The notes beneath the pieces are model-generated. The model was not told the origin of the DNA and did not search any database. It saw nothing but the letters and a program-made list of their open reading frames with translations. From assembly GCA_963816745.1 (NCBI GenBank), contig CAWFLQ010000014.1, positions 93,940 through 157,939 on the forward strand: DNA of 64,000 nt, given 5' to 3'. How positions within the stretch are numbered: the first letter of the stretch is position 1; each line of letters begins with the position of its first letter. This document shows positions 36,120 through 45,817 of this stretch, piece after piece. A program made the position numbers and the translations under genes. This stretch comes from VAZQ01 sp963816745 (GTDB lineage: Bacteria; Pseudomonadota; Alphaproteobacteria; Rhizobiales; Xanthobacteraceae).

Positions 36120-37266
36120 GTGATAGTTGTTGCTTCGATCGCGCTTGCGGTCTGGCTCTACCTGCTCTTCGCCCGCGGCGCCTTCTGGCGCTGCACCGAG
36201 CGCGACGACTGGGAGCCGGCGCGGCTCGCGGCGTGGCCGCGCGTCGCGGCGGTCGTGCCCGCGCGCAACGAGGCCGAGAGCATCGGCGAGAGCATCGGCT
36301 CGCTGCTCGCGCAGGACTATCCGGGCGCGTGGACGGTCATCCTGGTCGATGACGACAGCAGCGACGGCACCGCCGACATCGCTCGCCGGGCCGCGAACGG
36401 CGCAGCGAGCGGCTGCGCGTGGTGACGAGCCGCAGCCTGCCGGCGGGATGGACCGGCAAGCTCTGGGCCCTGAAGCAGGGCATCGACGCGGCGATGGCTC
36501 TCCCGCAGCCGCCGGACTATCTCCTGCTGACCGACGCCGACATCGTGCACGCGCCCGATTCCGTCAGCCGGCTGGTCGCGCACGCCGAGGCCAAGGGCCT
36601 GGTGCTGACGTCGCTGATGGTGAAGCTGCGCTGCGAGAGCTTGGCCGAGCGCGCCAACATTCCGGCCTTCATTTTCTTCTTCCAGATGCTCTACCCGTTC
36701 TCCTGGGTGAATCGGCCGCAGAGCCAGGTCGCGGCGGCTGCCGGCGGCTGCATGCTGGTGCGCGCCGATGCGCTGCGACAGGCCGGCGGCATCGAGGTCA
36801 TCCGCGGCGCCTTGATCGACGACTGCGCCCTGGCGAAGGCGCTCAAGGCGCATGGACCGATCTGGCTCGGATTGACCGAGCGCGTGCACAGCATCCGTCC
36901 TTACCCCGCGCTCGCCGATATCCGCCGCATGGTGGCGCGCTCGGCCTATGCGCAATTGCGCTATTCGCCGCTGCTGTTGTCGGGAACCGTGGCCGGCATG
37001 GTGCTGACCTATCTCGCTCCCCCGCTGCTGGCGATCTTCGGCAGCGGCACCGCGCGCATCCTCGGGCTTGCGACCTGGGCGCTGATGGCGATCGCGTTTC
37101 AGCCGACGCTTGCGGTTTTACCGGCTGTCGCCGCTTCTGGGGCATCGCGCTGCCTGCTATTGCCCTGCAATATCTGCTCTTCACCCTCAATTCCGCCTAT
37201 CAATATGTGCGAGGACGGGGCGGAAGCTGGAAGGGGCGCGTGCAAGCCAACGTATCGGAACCGTGA
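36120..37266 (+). CDS. hpnB: hopanoid biosynthesis glycosyltransferase HpnB (frameshifted)
   Basis: About 382 aa. N-terminal membrane segment VVASIALAVWLYLLFARGAFW, then a GT-A glycosyltransferase 2 domain: RVAAVVPARNEAESIGESIGSLLAQDYP, ILVDDDSSDGTADIARR, LPAGWTGKLWALKQG, LLTDADIVH (DxD-like), AGGCMLVRADALRQAGG. C-terminal membrane segments (LLLSGTVAGMVLTYLAPPLL; IALQYLLFTLNSAYQYV) follow. Frame changes at about 36410, 37115 and 37135. The start is GTG at 36120. The stop overlaps the hpnC start (TGATG). HpnB is a conserved member of hopanoid operons whose exact sugar reaction is not settled. Confidence 0.85.
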
Positions 37267-38146
37267 TGATCACTGCCGCCGAAGCACGATCGGGCAAGGG
37301 CCATCGGGACGAGAATTTTCCCGTGGCGTCGCGGCTGATTCACCCGCGCCATCGCGGGCCGATCCTCGCGTTCTATGAATTCGTGCGCACCGCGGACGAT
37401 ATCGCCGATCATTCGTCGCTTGCCGCCGCAGGAAAAGCTCGCGCTGCTCGATCGGCTCGAGGCGACGCTCGCTCGGCAAGAACGACGACGATCCGGTCGG
37501 CGTCGCCTTGCGCACGCAGCTCGCCGCGCGTCCGCTCTCGCCGCGCCACGCCCAGGATTTGCTCACCGCGTTCCGAATGGACGTGACCAAGCTGCGCTAT
37601 CGCGACTGGGACGACCTGATCGGCTATTGCACCTACTCCGCCATGCCGGTCGGGCGCTTCGTGCTCGACGTCCACGGCGAAAGCCGCGCGACCTGGCCTG
37701 CCAACGATGCGCTGTGCGCGGCGCTGCAGATCATCAATCACCTGCAGGATTGCGGCAAGGACTATCGCGATCTCGATCGCGTCTATATTCCGCTCGACGC
37801 CTTCGCCGAAGCCGGCGCCAGCGGTGGAGGCGCTCGGCGCCGACCGCGCCTCGCCGGCGCTGCTCGGCTGCATCCACAAGCTCGCGCGCCGCACCGGCGA
37901 TCTGCTGCGCGACAGCAGGCCGTTCTCCGCCGGCATCGACGACACCCGGCTTGCGCTGGAGGTCGCGGTCATTCAGACCTCGCGGAGCGCCTGGTCGGGC
38001 TGCTGAGCCGGCGCGATCCGCTGAGCGAGCGCGTCCATCTCGGCAAGGCGGGGGTCGCGGGCTTCGGCCTTCTCGGCCTATTATGGGGCGCAACCCGCCG
38101 CGTCGGCCGCGTCTTCGCGGCCGGCCACAAACCGCAGGATGCCTGA
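37266..38146 (+). CDS. hpnC: hydroxysqualene synthesis enzyme HpnC (frameshifted)
   Basis: About 293 aa. Squalene/phytoene synthase fold: HRDENFPVASRLIHPRHRGPILAFYEFVRTADDIADH near the N-terminus holds the first Asp motif. Then YRDWDDLIGYCTYSAMPVGRFVLDVHGE and QIINHLQDCGKDYRDLDRVYIP (second Asp motif). In the HpnCDE route HpnD makes presqualene diphosphate from FPP, HpnC converts it to hydroxysqualene, and HpnE reduces that to squalene. Frame changes near 37425, 37500, 37825 and 37977. Overlaps hpnB by one base. Confidence 0.87.
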
Positions 38147-38149
38147 GCA

Positions 38150-38989
38150 TTGGCGTTGGCAGAGGCTTCAGACACGGCTGCGGCCGAGCGGGCGTCGGGC
38201 AGCTCGTTCTACAATGCGATGCGCATCTTGCCGCGCGCGCAGCGCGAGGCCATGTTCGAGATCTATTCCTTCTGCCGGCAGGTCGACGACATCGCCGATT
38301 CGAGCGGTCCGCGCGACGCGCGCCGGGATGCAGCTCGACCGCTGGCGCGCCGATATCGATGCGCTCTATGCCGGCAAGCCGGTCCCGCGCACGCCGGGGC
38401 TCGTCGCGCCGGTGCGGGGATTTCGGGCTCAGGCGCGAGGATTTCCATGCCGTCATCGACGGCATGGAAATGGACGTGGTCGCCGACATCCGCGCGCCCG
38501 ACGACGCGACGCTCGACACCTATTGCAATCGGGTCGCGAGCGCGGTCGGGCGGCTCTCGGTCCGCGTCTTCGGCATGGAGGAGCAGGACGGCATCGCGCT
38601 CGCGCATCATCTGGGGCGGGCGCTGCAGCTCACCAATATCCTGCGCGACCTCGATGAGGATGCGGCGATCGGACGGCTCTATCTGCCGGCGGAGGCGTTG
38701 CGCGAGGCCGGCATCGCGTCGACCGATCCGGCGACGGTGCTGGCGAGCCCGGCGCTCGGCAAGGTCTGCGCGCGCGTCGTCGAGCGCGCGCGCGGGCATT
38801 TCGCCGAAGCCGACAAGATCATGGCGCGCAGCCCGCGCCGGATGCGTGCGCGCGCCGCGCATCATGGGCGAGGCCTATCGCCTGATCCTCGACAGCCTCG
38901 TCGCCCGCGGCTGGTCGCCGCCGCGCCGCCCGATCCATCTGCCGCGCGCGCGGCTGCTGTGGATCATCCTGCGGCACGCCTTCATCTGA
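38150..38989 (+). CDS. hpnD: presqualene diphosphate synthase HpnD (frameshifted)
   Basis: About 279 aa from TTG at 38150. Motifs: SSFYNAMRILPRAQREAMFEIYSFCRQVDDIAD (first Asp motif), QLDRWRADIDALY, DFHAVIDGMEMDV, CNRVASAVGRLSVRVFG, LGRALQLTNILRDLDEDAAIGRLYLP (second Asp motif). Several indels are extra bases in short runs, for instance CGGGATG and GCGGGGATT, where one G fewer restores the frame. It catalyses head-to-head condensation of two FPP. It starts 3 nt after hpnC and overlaps hpnE by one base. Confidence 0.87.
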   Translation: MALAEASDTAAAERASGSSFYNAMRILPRAQREAMFEIYSFCRQVDDIADSSGPRDARRDAARPLARRYRCALCRQAGPAHAGARRAGAGISGSGARISMPSSTAWKWTWSPTSARPTTRRSTPIAIGSRARSGGSRSASSAWRSRTASRSRIIWGGRCSSPISCATSMRMRRSDGSICRRRRCARPASRRPIRRRCWRARRSARSARASSSARAGISPKPTRSWRAARAGCVRAPRIMGEAYRLILDSLVARGWSPPRRPIHLPRARLLWIILRHAFI

Positions 38990-40248
38990 TGACGCGCACG
39001 GTTCACGTCGTCGGTGCCGGACTTGCCGGGCTCGCCGCCGCGGTGCGTCTTGCGGCGCAGGGCGCGAACGTCGTCGTGCACGAGGCCGCCGGCCAGGCCG
39101 GCGGGCGCTGCCGGTCCTACCATGACCCGGCGCTCGACATGGTGATCGACAACGGCAATCACCTGCTGCTCTCGGCCAATCATGCGGCGCTGGCCTTTCT
39201 CGAGACGATCGGCGCCGGCGGACAGGCTCGTCGGTCCGCCGGCCGCCGAGTTTGCGTTCATGGATCTCGCCAGCGGCGAGCGATGGACGCTGCGCATCAA
39301 TGCCGGGCGGCTGCCGTGGTGGATTTTCGACCCGAAACGCCGCGTGCCGGGAACGACGGCGCGCGACTATCTTTCCTTCGCCCGTCTGCTGCGCGCGTCC
39401 GACGAAAAGACGATTTGCGAGGTCGTGATTGCGCGGGTCCGCTGTACGAGCGGCTGGCGCGGCCGCTCTGGGTCGCGGCGCTCAACACCGAGCCGAAGGA
39501 AGGCAGCGCCGCGCTCGCCGGCGCCATCGTGCGCGAGACGCTGGCGGCGGGCGGCAAGGCCTGCCGGCCGCTCATCGCCCGCGATGGACTTGGGGCCGCC
39601 TTCATCGAGCCGGCGCTGCGCTTTCTCGGCGAGCGCAATGTGAAGGTCGCGTTCGGACATCGGCTGCGGGCGCTCGAATTCGTCGGCGACAAGGTCGCGG
39701 CTCTCGATTTCGGCGAGGACAAGCTGACGCTCGGAGACGGACGACGCCGTGATCCTCGCGGTGCCGCCGGTCGTGGCGGCGGACCTCGTCCCCAATCTCA
39801 CGACGCCCATCGGAATTCCGTGCCATCGTCAATGCGCATTTCCGCCTCGATCCGCCGCCGGGACTTGCGCCCATCATCGGGATCGTCAACGGCACCATCG
39901 AGTGGCTGTTCGCCTTTCCCGATCGATTGTCGGTCACCATCAGCGCCGCCGATCGGTTGCTCGACGTACCGCGCGAGACCCTGGCGCAGACGATCTGGCA
40001 GGAGGTCGCGACCGTCGCCGGTCTTCCCAAGGCGCTGCCGCCGTGGCAGATCGTGCGCGAGCGCCGCGCGACCTTCGCCGCGACGCCGGGCGAGAATGCC
40101 AAGCGCCCGCGCCGCGGAAACCGGCTGGCGCAATCTGTTTCTCGCCGGCGATTGGACCAGGACCGGCTTGCCGGCGACCATCGAAGGTGCGATCCGGTCC
40201 GGCAATCGGGCGGCCGATCTCGTCGGCCAACGCAATCAGGGTAGGTGA
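38989..40248 (+). CDS. hpnE: hydroxysqualene dehydroxylase HpnE (frameshifted)
   Basis: About 420 aa. An N-terminal FAD Rossmann motif VHVVGAGLAGLAAAVRLAAQGANVVVHEA is followed by AGGRCRSYHDP and IDNGNHLLLSANH. The middle has LYERLARPLWVAALNTEP, and the C-terminus has RNLFLAGDWTRTGLPATIEGAIRSGNRAADL, the second FAD-contact segment of the amine-oxidase/phytoene-desaturase superfamily. It reduces hydroxysqualene to squalene. At least four frame changes. The last base of its TGA stop is the first base of the shc ATG. Confidence 0.87.
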   Translation: MTRTVHVVGAGLAGLAAAVRLAAQGANVVVHEAAGQAGGRCRSYHDPALDMVIDNGNHLLLSANHAALAFLETIGAGGQARRSAGRRVCVHGSRQRRAMDAAHQCRAAAVVDFRPETPRAGNDGARLSFLRPSAARVRRKDDLRGRDCAGPLYERLARPLWVAALNTEPKEGSAALAGAIVRETLAAGGKACRPLIARDGLGAAFIEPALRFLGERNVKVAFGHRLRALEFVGDKVAALDFGEDKLTLGDGRRRDPRGAAGRGGGPRPQSHDAHRNSVPSSMRISASIRRRDLRPSSGSSTAPSSGCSPFPIDCRSPSAPPIGCSTYRARPWRRRSGRRSRPSPVFPRRCRRGRSCASAARPSPRRRARMPSARAAETGWRNLFLAGDWTRTGLPATIEGAIRSGNRAADLVGQRNQGR

Positions 40249-42217
40249 TGAGCCAGTTGTCCTTGCAACCGCAGTCGTCCTGCCGCATCCGATCTCGACC
40301 GCGGCATCGACGCCGCCACGCGCGCGCTGCTCGCCTTGCAGCGGCCGGACGGGCATTGGGTGTTCGAGCTCGAAGCCGACGCCACCATTCCGGCGGAATA
40401 CGTGCTGCTGCGGCACTATCTCGCCGAGCCGGTCGATGCCGCGCTCGAAGCCAAGATCGCGGTCTATCTGCGCCGCATCCAGGGCGACCACGGCGGCTGG
40501 CCGCTGTTCCGCGACGGCGCCTTCGACATGAGCGCGAGCGTCAAGGCCTATTTCGCGCTCAAGATGATCGGCGATTCCATCGATGCGCCGCACATGGTAC
40601 GTGCGCGCGAAGCCATCCGCTCGCGCGGCGGCGCGTCCCGCTCCAACGTGTTCACGCGGCTGATGCTGGCGCTGTTCGGCTTCATTCCCTGGCGCGCCGT
40701 GCCGGTCATGCCGGTCGAGATCATGCTGCTGCCGAAGTGGTTTCCGTTCCATCTCGACAAGATTTCGTATTGGAGCCGCACCGTCATCGTGCCGCTGCTC
40801 GTGCTGCAGGCGCTCGAAGCCGAAGGCGCGCAATCCCAAGGGCGTGCGCATCGACGAGCTCTTCCTCGAGCCGCCGCGACACGATCGGTCCCACGCCGAA
40901 GGCGCCGCAGCAGAAGGCGGCGTGGTTCTGGTTCTTTCGCGGCGTCGATGTCGGTGCTGCGCGCCGTCGTGCCGTTGTTTCCGACGGCGGCTGCGGCAGC
41001 GCGCGATCGACCGCGCGCTGGCATGGGTGACCGAGCGGCTCAACGGCGAGGATGGTCTCGGCGCGATCTTCCCGGCCATGGCCAACAGCGTGATGATGTT
41101 CGACGTGCTCGGCTATCCGGAGAATCATCCGCTGCGGGCGATCGCGCGCAAGTCGGTCGAGAAGCTTCTGGCCGTGCATGAGCACGAGGCCTATTGCCAG
41201 CCTTGCGTCTCGCCGATCTGGGACACCGGGCTCACCTGCCACGCCTTGCTCGAGGTCGGCGGCGAGCGCGCCGTCGCGCAGGCCCGCAAAGGCCTCGAAT
41301 GGCTGGTGCCGAAGCAGATCCTCGACGTCAAAGGCGATTGGATCGCGCGGCGTCCGGACCTGCGTCCCGGCGGCTGGGCGTTCCAATATGCCAATCCGCA
41401 CTATCCCGATGTCGACGACACCGCCGTCGTGGCGATGGCGATGGACCGCGTGCAAGGCTCGAGCGCGAAGAGCGACTTCCGCGCGTCGATCGCGCCCGCG
41501 CGGGAATGGATCCTGGGGATGCAAAGCGAGAACGGCGCCTGGGGCGCGTTCGACGCCGACAACGAATTCTACTATCTCAACAACATCCCGTTCGCCGACC
41601 ACGGCGCCTTGCTCGATCCGCCGACCGAGGACGTGACCGCGCGCTGCGTCTCGATGCTGGCGCAGCTTGGCGAGACGGCGCAGAAGAGCGCGGCGGTGGC
41701 GCGCGCGATCGACTATCTGCGCCGCACGCAACTCGCCGAGGGCAGCTGGTACGGCCGCTGGGGCATGAACTACATCTACGGCACCTGGTCGGTGCTGTGC
41801 GCGCTCAATGCCGCCGGCGTCGATCACGGCACGCCCGAGTTCCGCAAGGCGGTCGCGTGGCTCGCGAAGATCCAGAATTCCGACGGCGGCTGGGGCGAGG
41901 ACGGCGCGAGCTACAAGCTCGATTACCGCGGCTACGAGGCGGCGCCGAGCACGGCCTCGCAGACCGCCTGGGCGCTGCTCGGCCTGATGGCGGCCGGCGA
42001 GGTCGATCATCCCGCGGTGAAGCGCGGGATCGACTATCTCTCACGCATGCAGGGCAAGGACGGCTTCTGGGACGAGCCGCGCTACACCGCGACCGGTTTC
42101 CCGCGCGTGTTCTACCTGCGCTACCACGGCTACTCGAAATTCTTTCCGCTGTGGGCGCTGGCGCGCTACCGCAACCTCAAGAACGCCAACGCGCGCGCGG
42201 TGGCGTTCGGGATGTGA
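40248..42217 (+). CDS. shc: squalene-hopene cyclase (frameshifted in the N-terminal half)
   Basis: About 655 aa. The catalytic DxDD motif is present as DVDDTAVVAMAM (residue about 390). QW repeats include GDHGGWPLF, NGAWGAFDADN, GSWYGRWG, NSDGGWGED and KDGFWDEP. N-terminal part: ATRALLALQRPDGHWVFELEADATIPAEYVLL. Five successive +1 frame steps occur at about 40285, 40845, 40885, 40950 and 40985; from about 40990 to the stop the frame is intact. The enzyme cyclises squalene to hopene/hopanol on the inner membrane. It ends the hpnBCDE-shc operon, with a palindrome and the convergent hpnH immediately after. Confidence 0.92.
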
Positions 42218-42235
42218 GGGGATTCTCGCGTTGTC

Positions 42236-42303
42236 GCATTTTCGGACGGAAAACCGGTTCCCATCCCGGATCGCGTCCGGGACAGGCTTTTTCCTGAAAA
42301 TGC
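42236..42303. repeat. dispersed palindrome GCATTTTC-type, copy 2
   Basis: A 68-nt palindrome bounded by GCATTTTC and GAAAATGC, nearly identical to the reverse complement of copy 1 (26997-27064). It lies between the convergent ends of shc and hpnH and touches the hpnH stop codon, so it probably serves as a bidirectional terminator. Confidence 0.88.
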
Positions 42304-43450
<1,147 letters not shown>

Positions 43451-43599
43451 TTTTCTTCCTGTCTTCCTTTCAACGCCTCAGGCTTCAACGCCTCAGACTG
43501 TTGCCGGTTCGTGCTGGAACTTTGACCCAATATGCTTCAGGCCGCCCGGGAAAGTCGAGAGTTCGGCGGACACACCTCTTCGCAATATGTTGACGATCC

Positions 43600-45534
43600 T
43601 CACGGCCGCATCCCCGGGACGCGGGCCGCCGGAATGCGCGCCGCAGCGTCTTTTCCGAGTGCCTCGAACACCTTGGCGACGATGGCATTAGTGTCGAGCC
43701 CCGCTTTAGAATACATCGCAGCTGGGCTGTCGTGCTCGATGAACAGGTCCGGCAGAATCATGGAACGGACCTTCAGCCCGCGGTCCAGGACGCCGTGCTC
43801 GGCAAGCGTCTGTAGCACCTGGGTACCAAACCCGCCGATCGAACCTTCTTCGATGGTTACCAGCACCTCGTGCTCGCGCGCCAGCCGCAGCACCATCTCG
43901 GTGTCGAGCGGCTTGGCGAAGCGGGCATCTGCCACCGTTGCGGAGAGGCCATGGCTCGCGAGCGTTTCGGCCGCCTTGAGGCAATCGGCGAGGCGCGTGC
44001 CGAGCGACAAGAGTGCGACCGCGTTGCCCTCGCGCACGATCCGGCCCTTGCCGATCTCGAGCGGCACGCCGAACTCGGGCATGTCGACGCCCACGCCGTC
44101 GCCGCGCGGATAACGCAAGGCCGACGGCCGGTCGTCGATGGCCACCTGCGTCGCCACCATGTGAACGAGCTCGGCCTCGTCCGCTGCCGCCATCAGCACG
44201 AAGCCCGGCAGGCAACCAAGATAGGCGAGGTCGAACGAGCCGGCATGCGTCGGCCCATCGGCGCCGACGAGACCGGCGCGGTCGAGTGCAAATCGCACCG
44301 GCAATCGCTGGATCGCGACGTCGTGCACGATCTGATCGTAGCCGCGCTGCAGGAAGGTCGAATAGATCGCCGCGAACGGCTTGTAGCCTTCGGTCGCAAG
44401 TCCTGCGGCGAACGTGACTGCGTGCTGCTCGGCGATGCCGACGTCGAAGGTGCGCTCGGGGAACGCCTTGCCGAAAATGTCTATGCCGGTGCCCGATGGC
44501 ATCGCCGCCGTGATCGCGACGATGCGAGGGTCCTTCTTCGCCTCTTTCACGAGGCTCTCGCCGAACACCTTGGTGTAGGAAGGGGCGTTCGACTTCGCCT
44601 TGCTCTGCTTGCCGGTGGCGACGTCGAACTTGACCACGCCGTGATACTTGTCGTCGGACGCTTCGGCGGGGGCGTAGCCGTGACCCTTGTTGGTCACCAC
44701 GTGGACGAGGATCGGCCCGCTCTGGGCGTCCCGCACGTTCTCGAGCACCGGTAACAGATGATCGAGATTGTGGCCGTCGATCGGGCCGACGTAGTAGAAG
44801 CCGAGCTCCTCGAACAGGGTGCCGCCGGTGACGAGGCCACGAGCGTATTCCTCCATCGCCAGCGCGCGCTTCTCCAGGAATTTAGGTAAAGGCTTGGCAA
44901 TTTGCTTGAGCACGTTGCGCAACGACCGGTAGGTGCGCCCGGAAACGAGGCGGGCGAGATAGGCCGAGAGCGCGCCGACCGGCGGCGCAATCGACATGTT
45001 GTTGTCGTTGAGGATGACGATCAGGCGCGAATTCATCGAGCCGGCATTGTTCATGGCCTCGTAGGCCATGCCGGCCGACATCGCGCCGTCACCGATGACG
45101 GCGATGACGTTGTGGGGCTGGCCAGCGAGGTCGCGGGCAACCGCCATCCCGAGACCGGCCGAGATCGAGGTCGAGGAATGCGCGGCGCCGAACGGGTCAT
45201 ATTCGCTCTCGGCGCGCTTGGTGAAGCCGGAGAGGCCACCGCCCTGCCGCAGGGTCCGGATCTGGTCGCGCCGACCCGTCAGGATCTTGTGCGGGTAGGC
45301 CTGATGCCCCACATCCCAGACCAGCCGATCCCGCGGGGTATCGAAGACATGGTGCAGAGCGACCGTCAGCTCCACGACCCCGAGCCCCGCTCCCAGGTGC
45401 CCGCCTGTGACCGCGACCGCGCTGATCGTCTCGGAACGCAGTTCGTCCGCCAGTTGTCGCAGCGCCCCCTTGGGGAGGCGGCGGAGGGTTTCGGGGCTGG
45501 TGATGGTGTCCAAAAGGGGGGTCGGCAAGGTCAT
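43600..45534 (-). CDS. dxs: 1-deoxy-D-xylulose-5-phosphate synthase
   Basis: About 644 aa, intact. Thiamine diphosphate site VIGDGAMSAGMAYEAMNNAG with later NDN, the HQAYPHKILTGRRDQ N-terminal motif, EEYARGL, the transketolase central domain DVGIAEQHAVTFAAGLA and the C-terminal domain VTIEEGSIGGFGTQVL. Start chosen at MTLPTPLLDTI; the extension to 45621 adds no family residues. The first enzyme of the MEP pathway, it makes the precursor for IPP/DMAPP and so feeds the hopanoid genes on both sides. Same strand as hpnH, 149 nt upstream of it. Confidence 0.95.
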   Translation of the reverse strand: MTLPTPLLDTITSPETLRRLPKGALRQLADELRSETISAVAVTGGHLGAGLGVVELTVALHHVFDTPRDRLVWDVGHQAYPHKILTGRRDQIRTLRQGGGLSGFTKRAESEYDPFGAAHSSTSISAGLGMAVARDLAGQPHNVIAVIGDGAMSAGMAYEAMNNAGSMNSRLIVILNDNNMSIAPPVGALSAYLARLVSGRTYRSLRNVLKQIAKPLPKFLEKRALAMEEYARGLVTGGTLFEELGFYYVGPIDGHNLDHLLPVLENVRDAQSGPILVHVVTNKGHGYAPAEASDDKYHGVVKFDVATGKQSKAKSNAPSYTKVFGESLVKEAKKDPRIVAITAAMPSGTGIDIFGKAFPERTFDVGIAEQHAVTFAAGLATEGYKPFAAIYSTFLQRGYDQIVHDVAIQRLPVRFALDRAGLVGADGPTHAGSFDLAYLGCLPGFVLMAAADEAELVHMVATQVAIDDRPSALRYPRGDGVGVDMPEFGVPLEIGKGRIVREGNAVALLSLGTRLADCLKAAETLASHGLSATVADARFAKPLDTEMVLRLAREHEVLVTIEEGSIGGFGTQVLQTLAEHGVLDRGLKVRSMILPDLFIEHDSPAAMYSKAGLDTNAIVAKVFEALGKDAAARIPAARVPGMRP

Positions 45535-45817
45535 GATCCGGACATTTTCCCACATAGGTTCGGGCAGGCACAGCCCAAAACACGAGAATTTGCTGTTACT
45601 TGCTGTTAAAGGTGAGCCCATCGGCTGTCACCTTGAACTCGACACGGACTTTGGAGGTTAGAGAACAGAATTAGCGAACAGGCTTGGCAGGTGTTCTCGG
45701 TGCAACGTTAGACATTGTCAACGCACTGAAGCGCCTGATATTCCGCCGTCACTCTGGCTCAAGTCCTCGATTCCCACCACCCGATTGGGCCTCATCGCAT
45801 AGCTCCTAGGATAACGC

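Noticed and set aside
45535..45817. A thiamine pyrophosphate riboswitch before dxs
   Set aside because: I looked for the conserved THI-box core and did not find it in the divergent dxs-hpnN region.
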